A stretch of 29,967 nt of DNA from Phoronis ovalis (lineage: Eukaryota > Phoronida > Phoronidae), in the NCBI GenBank assembly GCA_028565635.1, contig JAOXYB010032952.1, positions 1-29,967 on the forward strand, in the 5' to 3' direction. This document shows, piece after piece, positions 22,000 through 29,967 of the stretch (position 1 is its first letter; the number at the start of each line of letters is the position of its first letter). Below the pieces are notes generated by a model. The model saw only the letters and a program-made list of their open reading frames with translations. It made no database searches and was not told the DNA's origin. A program made the position numbers and the translations under genes.

Positions 22000-24900
22000 A
22001 TGTTACGCCTTCCAACACTTCTGCGACCTGGTCTTGCCCGCCATGTGAACAAATGTATCTGTAGAAATTATGCTAAAGATTTGAAATTTGGTGGAGAGGC
22101 CAGAGCTTTGATGCTTCAAGGTGTTGACCTATTAGCTGATGCTGTAGCTGTTACAATGGGACCCAAGGTACGTGGCTCTTCAGTTAACGAACTGAGGTTG
22201 TCTTATGTTTATAAGCATAAGGTCTGTATGATCGTATGTAAATTATAAACTTTAAAAGTACCTACTCGAAACTCATTTTGATCTGTCTATGGTAACTAGT
22301 TTTCCCAAGTGGGTATAGGCAATATATGAAAGTTTGTATAGACCTGTTTCATTATAACTTTTAAGTGGCCCCTACTGGAGTCACCTAAAATATATGCAGT
22401 CTTAGTGACCTGTTGAAAATTAGCGTGCTAAGGGGTGACTGCGTTTGAAAAAAAAGGGAGTGACCAGAAAAAAGAATTAATATCAAAGTGCCAAACTTGT
22501 AAAAAAAACACCAGTTTCCATGATTTTGGGAAAGAAAAAAAACATAAATCACATAATGCACAGTACACACCAATGACTAAAAAAAATTTACTCTTTCATG
22601 AAATTTGTTGAAATATGTGTGCATACTTTCATATTGCGTGCCCCCAGTGCTAGTTTTCTGCTCAAAAATGTTTGCTGTAATGTGCACAATAGTCTTCAAA
22701 TTTTGCTGTGATGTTGAAACTTCAGTATATACTTGCATTATGTTATAAGCTATCCTGATTTATACCTCATCACAGTCACATGAAATGCCGAAAGAAGCAT
22801 GTATAATCATTTCTTATTACAAGAAATATCAATTATCTTATCATAGGGTCGTAATGTTATCCTTGAACAAAGCTGGGGAAGCCCAAAGATTACAAAAGAT
22901 GGTGTAACTGTAGCAAAAGGCATTGAACTTAAAGACAAATATCACAATATCGGTGCAAAACTTGTTCAAGATGTTGCCAACAATACAAATGAGGAAGCTG
23001 GTGATGGTACTACAACAGCCACAGTACTAGCACGTGCCATTGCTAACGAAGGATTTCAAAGCATCAGCAAAGGTGCAAACCCAATAGAGATCAGACGTGG
23101 TGTTATGATGGCAGTTGACTCAGTAATTGAGCATTTAAAATCCATGTCTAAACCAGTAACTACTCCGGAAGAGATTTCACAGGTAAAGTTATATGATTTA
23201 TGAAGGCAAGAGATGGCGGGTGCTAATGGGCCAGGTGGTATTTTAGAATATTGAAAGGTGGGCCAACTTGATCTGAAAATTTGATATTTTTCCGCAGTTG
23301 TCAAGTTGTTTTTGCCTAGATCCTAAGAACTTTGATACATGGAGAGATAACTTTAGAACTACTTCACTATGGTAGGCATCTGACTGCAAAAGCAGACCTC
23401 TCGTTTATATAGATGGCAATATTTTACGTGAAAACTATTTATTTTAGGTTGGAACAATTTCAGCAAATGGAGATACAGCCATTGGTAACCTAATCTCAGA
23501 AGCCATGAAGAAAGTTGGCAGACATGGAGTAATCACAGTAAAGGTATATAACAATGCTATAAAAATTTAATAGAAAAAGTGATAATTGATGTTGTGCTGT
23601 TTAAATACTTAACCATGTGAACTACTTTCCAATATACTTTATGCAAATTGTATGGGTTTCTTAGATTTGTAAGAGTTTAAGATGCATAATTTTATTGAGA
23701 AGTAAACAAAATTTTCATCAATATTCATTCGGATTCGATAATTTTGAATATCATATCATTGTTGGAATGACAACAGGGTAAGGAATAAATTCTGCTGTAA
23801 CTGAGAGATTAGGTTTTAGTATGGTTATATACTAAGGAAGCATTTGCTTTCACCAGGCGTTAGTAATGTTTATCTAATGTATTACTTTCAGGATGGCAAA
23901 ACAACAAAGGATGAACTGGAAACCATTGAAGGCATGAAGTTTGATCGAGGCTACATCTCTCCATATTTTATGAACACTCAAAAAGGTATGGAAACCGCAG
24001 CATTCTTGTTTAGATAATCGTGTATGTTACCAGATTTTGCTCATGTCTAGTACATCCTCTTTTACAGTGTACAGTTGTGTAAAAATCTTGGAACTGGTTT
24101 CTTTTATGAAATGAAATGTTAATGAAATCAAACTGCAGTTATATTATTTTCATGCCATTTTAACATTTTCAAAATACTGTTGATGCAGCCAATGTACTTA
24201 TTTTTAGTTGTAGCATATGTGAGCGTATTCTTTTTAGTGTAACAATTAGTAGTAATACCGCTGTTTTTCTATTGTGTAAATGTTCTTTTATTCGAATTCT
24301 TCATGTTGCTCAACTACAAAAATACAAGATACAGAACTAGGTGTTTGACTGCAAGTAATATAATGTCGTAGCTGATACGTTTATATAACAAAAATTACAC
24401 AATTAAGATTACAAAGTTGTCACTTACCTACAAACATACAAGATACAGCTAAGAGTTAGGTGTGCTTTCTGTTGACTGCAAGTAATATAATGTCCTAGCT
24501 TATGCTGGAGAATCACATGACAACATATAAAAAATTAACATATGAATACGTAGTTCAAACCTACTATTTACATACGTACAAGGGTACAGTTACACATACA
24601 CATACACATACACATAATTTATGTAGCTGTTGTAGAAATCCCAACCTTTTAAGCTATGCTTCTAATTCTACCATATGTATTATAATTTGAAAATGCATTA
24701 TTTTCTGTGTACGCAGTCAATCACTTGGAAACTTAAAGTTATGCTCTTAACGTAATCCTGATAAGTATAAATATTAAACTATAACTTGCAGGGGCCAAGT
24801 GTGAATTTCAAGATGCTATGGTTTTATTTTGTGAAAAGAAAATTTCCAGTCCCCAGTCTATCATTCCTGCTCTAGAATTAGCAGTGAATAATAAGAGACC

Positions 24901-27900
24901 CTTGGTAATTGTTGCTGAAGATGTTGATGGGGAAGCTCTTGGTGTTCTTGTATTAAACAGGTTTGTGTTTGGGATAAATGTTTATAAATTAAAACAACCT
25001 CTTTCCATAAAATAACTTGTGAAATATATTCATAGTTTTCATACTTATATTTGTATGTTACCAATAATGGACCAAAATTACTGTATTATAGTATGTCTTA
25101 AAAACATTATATATTGCGATAGTGACTTATCACAAAGATACCAGACAACATATTGTATTTGCACACATCATTATTTTTTTTTAAATTCATACCTATTAAG
25201 TAACACTGTGATTGTGTATTCTCTCCCCTGGCATGTTATTTTTAAAGAAGAAATGTCAATACTTTAACTAGTGAAAAAAACGTACTCCAAAAAACATGCC
25301 AATTGTGTTTTGTTGTTTTGAATCTGTAACGCTTGTCCTCTGCTTCCAATAGCAGTTAATACTTCATGTGTACACCTTATATTGCAGACTCAAGAGTGGT
25401 TTAAATGTATGTGCTGTGAAAGCACCAGGCTTTGGAGACAACAGAAGAAATACTTTAAATGACATGGCTGTTGCTGCTGGAGGTGTTGTTTTTGGGGATG
25501 AAGGTGGTTTGTACAAGTTGGAGGATTGTCAACTCCAGGATTTGGGTCAAGTAGGAGAAGTCACTATTACCAAGGATGATACTCTTTTTATAAAGGTAAA
25601 ATATTCTGTGACATATTTCAGCAATGAAAATGTCAGTATGTGTAGTAATTAATCTGATACCCAATAATTATCCATTTATTTTGATTGACATTCTAAGCAA
25701 TAATGCACTGACTGTTGTGTGTATTTGTAAACATTTTTAGCCTAAAGACTGCATATTGGAAAACTGATGTGTAATTGATTTAAACTTGCAGGGTAAAGGT
25801 GACTCAAAAGATGTAGAAAAAAGAATTCATCAAATAAGGGATGAAATTGAACTAACAACATCAGAATATGAAAAAGAAAAGCTGAATGAACGAATGGCCA
25901 AATTGTCTAATGGTGTGGCTGTTCTCAAGGTAATATTCTTTGTGTTAATTTTATTACTGGAATTCCAAGAGAAACTGTTTTGTCAAGAAAATAAGGAAAA
26001 CCTGCTATGTTGTAGTATGTAGAAAGCTTTCTTTGGCAATCTTATTCCACTTTTTTCTTAATACAATATGAATTCCCTGTAAAATGAATTGAAAACTTTT
26101 GAATACCTATGTAATCAAGGGCAATAGATCTAGCATATAAAGAATTATAGTTTAGTTATTTTTTACTTTCTTTTTATTCAGTATTCTACTCACATGTAAA
26201 TAGCCTTTTCCGCAATTTTTCCCACCTTAATAGACTTCTGGAAAAACGAAACGCAATGCAAAGTACTGTTTCCCACTTTATACTATCTAGTGATAAAATA
26301 GAACTGGGTAAACACCATCAGAATTTAGAATTCATTTGCCAGTTGCCACTAGTGCAATTTTTATATTCAAAGCCAAGGATTTATATAACAGTATGAATCT
26401 ACCTGTGCGGGTGCAAAACTTTCCAGAATATAAAGTATTTTGTACTGTGCATCGGAGAGATTTTTCGCCAACTTTTGCCTACTAATGTTCCAGCTTTAGT
26501 TCCTCTGGTGTACCACAGGAGGTTTTTTTATGAACAGGATAAAGTTTAGAATATGAGTTATGTGTAGTAAATCTTACTATGTACTCATTTTATAAATGCA
26601 TTTGATACAAATGATTAAATTTATGATTACTATTTTGTAAATAATAAAGAATTAAAAAAGTTTTGTGTTTTTAAGACAAAAATTAAAATTTTAAGTATTT
26701 GTCAGTTTTCACTTCACAATTTGCATATTACAGAAATTATTTCAACCGTTTTAGCTTGTATGTGCAACAAAACTACTATCTAATACTTTTTGTCAATCAA
26801 AATAGTCTGTTATCCATTGGTATAACTCTCAACCATTTACGTAAAAGCAAACAACTACATCATAATTCATTTCCCGGCGTAACTATGGGACAGGGCTATG
26901 ACATCATCGGCGAAACAAAAGTGATAAACTACTTACCCAGTTCTTTTTTATCACTTTCTGTATTTTATAATATTTCACGTGGTATTGCATACATTCACTG
27001 CAAACCATTGAAATATAGCGTGGAATCTGTAGCGCATGATATCCACTAATAATTGAAATGTAATCATTATTTACTTTCTTAATATATGCTAGACCTATTG
27101 TCCATGATGTAATGCATAAAAAAATCAGATTAACTGTTAATTTTTGCTTGCACTGGAGCTCTGTTCGAATAGGCCTTCAGCAGTGCTGCTCCAGTGGTCA
27201 TTTATCAAAATCTATTATCTTGTAGGTTGGAGGATACAGTGATGTAGAAGTAAATGAAAAAAAGGATCGTGTAACAGATGCCCTGAATGCCACGAGAGCA
27301 GCTGTAGAGGAGGGTATTGTACCCGGAGGTGGTGTTGCTCTGCTCAGATGTATAAAATTTTTGACAAGCCTCCAAGCGCAAAACAGTGACCAGAAAATAG
27401 GTAAACTATGATTATACTATATATAGAGTATAGCATGTACTCTAATCAAAAACAGATTTTACATGTTTCGAATTGTTTGATTCTTATATTCCACCTTTGT
27501 TTCAAAAATAATTTTGAGATGAAAATAATTTATTTGGCTAAAAATACGAAGATCAATTTATTGCAGTTTCTTTTTCGCATTTAAGTTAAATTAAGGTTTA
27601 ATTTGTGTACTATTAGTTTATGTCTTACACATTATCGCATTTGTCTTGGTTTGCAAGGGGAGTGTTGACAATATCTTTGTTAGCACATCCATTGTGTGAA
27701 CAGCAGAAAATATGTTACAAATTTGTTGTAATGTTTTGACAGGGATCGACATTGTTACCAAAGCTCTACGAGTCCCAATGATGACAATAGCAAAGAATGC
27801 AGGTGTAGATCCTTCATTAGTTGTACAAAAAGTTTTGCAAGAACGTGATGACATTGGATATGATGCATTAAATGATGAATATGTAGATATGATTGCGACA

Positions 27901-28513
27901 GGAATTATTGATCCCACTAAGGTAAAATAATTGCACACCAATTGTAGATTAGCTTTAATTTTTAGTAGATGTTTTTTGGGATTGTGCTCCATTGTGTATT
28001 TTAATTATAGAACGTTGCAATACAAATAAGTTCACAAAACAAACCATAGCATCAACTTGCTGTAGCAGTTTGGGTAAGTAAGCAAATGCCTAACTCACAT
28101 GAACAAAATAAATTGCAAATAACAGGCAAAAATTTAGAAAACCAGTTTTTTGTATCCTCACATTTTATCAACTTCTTCAAGGCATCTCATCTTGTAGCTA
28201 TCTCAGTTTTTTTTGGTTCTGCCATTAACTGATGATATATGAGGCATCTCATCTTATAGCTATCTCAGATTTTTTTATTCTAACGTTAACTGATATATAA
28301 AGTCTATTGGCATGGGTCATTTCACTTTCCTCTCTGTCTGCATTGTAGGTTGTAAGGACAGCTCTAGTCGATGCTGCTGGCGTAGCTTCATTATTGTCCA
28401 CTGCAGAAGCTGTTGTCACAGAAATACCGAAAGAAGAAAAAGAGATGCCAATGGGTGGAGGCATGGGAGGAATGGGTGGTATGGGAGGAATGGGAGGGGG
28501 GATGGGCTTCTAA
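22000..28513 (+). CDS. HSPD1: HSP60 mitochondrial chaperonin (ten coding exons)
   Basis: ATP-driven folding chamber of the mitochondrial matrix, working with HSP10. Coding exons are 22000-22167, 22847-23182, 23448-23543, 23892-23985, 24792-24960, 25388-25595, 25792-25929, 27226-27400, 27743-27921 and 28349-28513. All boundaries are GT-AG and the phases agree. The protein is 575 aa, against 573 in human. Residues 1-24 form an Arg-rich, acid-free presequence; the mature end is probably at AKDLKFG. Nucleotide-site residues are present: TMGPK (52-56), D74 in [17 protein letters not shown] (D109) and the catalytic Asp about residue 421 in [16 protein letters not shown], followed by PGGG. The apical domain ([19 protein letters not shown]) is intact, and the protein ends in the Gly-Met tail [15 protein letters not shown]. 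No frameshift or missing key residue is seen. Exon edges were set by frame continuity with the known family. The largest introns hold the repeats listed separately. Confidence 0.97.
24314..24502 (+). repeat. Duplicated ~65 bp segment in an HSP60 intron
   Basis: A block at 24314-24374 (CTACAAAAATACAAGATACAG ... GACTGCAAGTAATATAATGTC) is repeated at about 24429-24502 with a ~12 bp insertion and a few changes. Both copies lie in the intron between 23985 and 24792. Confidence 0.85.
24591..24616. repeat. (TACACA)n minisatellite
   Basis: Four perfect TACACA units within the same HSP60 intron. Confidence 0.85.
28181..28301 (+). repeat. Tandem ~62 bp duplication before the last HSP60 exon
   Basis: Two head-to-tail copies, starting at 28181 and 28243, share GGCATCTCATCTT, TAGCTATCTCAG, a T-run and TTAACTGAT. 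They lie 48-168 bp upstream of the last exon. Each copy carries a branch-point-like TTAACTGAT and a T-rich run, so the duplication may have doubled splicing signals. Confidence 0.85.
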
Positions 28514-28963
28514 AGAATATTTCACTAAATCACACGCCAGTAGTCGGACTTATCCTGGTGTTTGTTACGGTGTTACTGAATAATCATAGTGTTAGTAGGT
28601 GCTTACTAAACAAAATTTTAACAGAATGTCGTGATACTAGAGTTGGGAAAATAGATTCATTTCAAGGGTTTAGTAGACTTTAAACTCAATTTAGACATTA
28701 TCTGCCAGCATGAGTGAGTTGCCGTTCAATAATCCCCTAGTTTGTTATTTTACCAAGGTCCCACTACTGGCGTTAAGAGTTGCTACTTATGTGTCATAAT
28801 AGAGAAGGATATAACAGATAAACTATTGTGTTAGTAGGAACTTTAACACCAAGTCGAGATTCAAGATGCAGCCAGTTTATAGGGCAGTAAGATTGGAGAA
28901 TATACTATTAAGTATTAGTAATGTTGTCAAGTAGAAGGAACAGATTTTAGCTGTGTTTTTTTT

Positions 28964-28969
28964 AATAAA
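28964..28969 (+). other. Poly(A) signal of HSP60
   Basis: AATAAA follows a T-run about 450 bp after the HSP60 stop and is the first canonical signal on this strand downstream of the stop. Confidence 0.55.
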
Positions 28970-28989
28970 ACAATTGTGTTTGCGACTGA

Positions 28990-29531
28990 TAGCATGAAAA
29001 TTGATAGAAAGGAATGGGTAATTAGTAATACTTTGAATTCATGAAAATTGTATTAATATTGGATCATTGCATATTGAAAACTGATGAAAATTCTACTTGT
29101 ATTTCAACAATTCCAATAGGAAATAAATATCTTTATAATGATGGATTTTATTTTGGTAAAAGAAACACAAATAACAACCGTAGTCAGTACATTTGTTTTC
29201 AATGCTAGATATCTGTCCAAACTTTTTTAAACACTTTTCATAAAAAAGTGAGCATCTGAAAAATTCCAAATACCACATTCTACACTAGGTGGTGTCACCG
29301 TTTTCACTTTTATCCAGGTGCCTTGAAAGAAATTTTGTTTTTCCCAAAGGTATTGCGGAATTTCGATTTTTTTATACAATACGAGAATAATAAATGTAAT
29401 ACTTGTGTTAGGTATGAATGCGCTTGATTTTTTTCCTGAACCCCTTTTTATGTCTATCCGTCTAATTCACGAAGATCAGACAAACAAAATATATTCTAAT
29501 TTATAAAAAATACCATACGGCTGGTTTCAGA
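28990..29531. other. Intergenic stretch, no gene seen
   Basis: No coding exon, RNA gene or repeat is recognised between the HSP60 3' end and the SINE. A further AATAAA at about 29120-29125 could serve as a distal poly(A) signal. Confidence 0.4.
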
Positions 29532-29637
29532 GAGCTTTGCGGAGCAGTGGTTACCACGTCCGCCTGGCATGTTAAAGATCCGGGATCTGATCCTGAGCTT
29601 GTAGATATACATGCCTTTCAAGGTAAAAAATTACCTG
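29532..29637 (+). mobile_element. Decayed tRNA-derived SINE head
   Basis: GCGGAGCAGTGGTTACCACG resembles the D arm and box A region of tRNA-derived SINEs. TCCGCCTGGCAT looks like an anticodon arm whose 3' stem strand is now mutated (TGTTAAAG). GGGATCTGATCCTGAGC is a damaged box B (consensus GGTTCGANTCC). Spacing between boxes is about that of a tRNA. A small hairpin, AGGTAA/TTACCT, follows at 29621-29636. The SINE body and tail cannot be delimited, because the sequence runs straight into the CTATAG array. Confidence 0.6.
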
Positions 29638-29658
29638 GCTCTCCCCTTACGAAAAATT

Positions 29659-29885
29659 TCTATAGAATTGTCTATAGAATTCTATAGAGAGCTCTATAGA
29701 ATTCTATAGAAAGCTCTATAGAATTGTATAGAGAGCTCTATAGAATTATATAGAAAGCTCTATAGAAGATTCTATAGAATGTATAGAGAATTGGACACTT
29801 TCTATAGAATTTCTATAGAAGTCTATAAAGGGTCTATAGAGGATTCTATAGAGTTGGTCACTTTTTATGGAATTCTATAGAGAAT
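29659..29885. repeat. CTATAG-rich palindromic tandem array
   Basis: About fourteen exact CTATAG hexamers occur in 227 bp, mostly as TCTATAGA. The left part (29670-29760) repeats a ~22 bp unit, TCTATAGAATTCTATAGA plus a GAGC or AAGC spacer. TCTATAGAATTCTATAGA is itself an 18 bp perfect palindrome. On the right a longer unit ending in GAATTGGACACTTT and GAGTTGGTCACTTT appears twice. Unit order and decay suggest amplification followed by drift. Confidence 0.9.
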
Positions 29886-29967
29886 TTCGCATATTTTTCT
29901 TTGATGTATTTATGTCGGATCCATTATTTTTTACATTGTGCTTTTTTATTAAACATTAAAATAACTA

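Noticed and set aside
26699-27049. 116-codon open frame in an HSP60 intron
   Set aside because: The frame ends before the next exon, has no family motif, and the flanking exons join perfectly without it.
28225-28242. CTGATGA near the last HSP60 exon as a C/D-box snoRNA
   Set aside because: No properly spaced D box with flanking terminal stem was found, and the motif sits in a plain tandem duplication.

Overview
This is animal nuclear DNA from an AT-rich invertebrate-type genome. The evidence is spliced genes with GT-AG introns, a TGF-beta family ligand, mitochondrial chaperonin genes in the head-to-head order seen in many animals, a tRNA-derived SINE, and several short non-autonomous repeats. 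Nothing in the window lets me name the phylum.

Layout. Positions 1-9751 contain no gene I can support. They hold a copy of an ~800 bp dispersed repeat (1071-1900, minus), a 5'-broken tRNA-Pro gene with an odd anticodon (4183-4242, minus) and transposon-like scraps near 8255-8490. The last coding exon of an activin/inhibin-beta gene is at 9752-10650 (+). Its upstream exon, with signal peptide and N-terminal prodomain, is not visible and probably lies before the window. After it come a near-perfect 103 bp foldback (11578-11831) and a second, oppositely oriented copy of the dispersed repeat (11905-12672), rich in AGGTCA half-sites. Positions 12680-18570 are gene-free apart from a MITE with an 8 bp target-site duplication (16398-16769).

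The chaperonin locus fills the second half. HSP10 (HSPE1-like, 100 aa, four coding exons) runs on the minus strand from 20657 to 18574. HSP60 (HSPD1-like, 575 aa, ten coding exons plus a likely non-coding first exon) runs on the plus strand from 22000 to 28513. The ~600 bp between the HSP10 start codon and the likely HSP60 5'UTR donor must act as a divergent promoter. It contains a TTCTAGAA heat-shock-element core. The two products are the barrel and lid of the mitochondrial chaperonin, so shared control makes sense. The HSP10 start codon is split from the rest of the protein by an intron.

The right end (29532-29885) holds a decayed tRNA-derived SINE followed by a palindromic CTATAG-rich tandem array. 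The strongest leads are the foldback with hammerhead-like cores in its arms, the repeat family carrying direct-repeat nuclear-receptor-type sites, and the tRNA-Pro relic. The genes themselves are conserved families.
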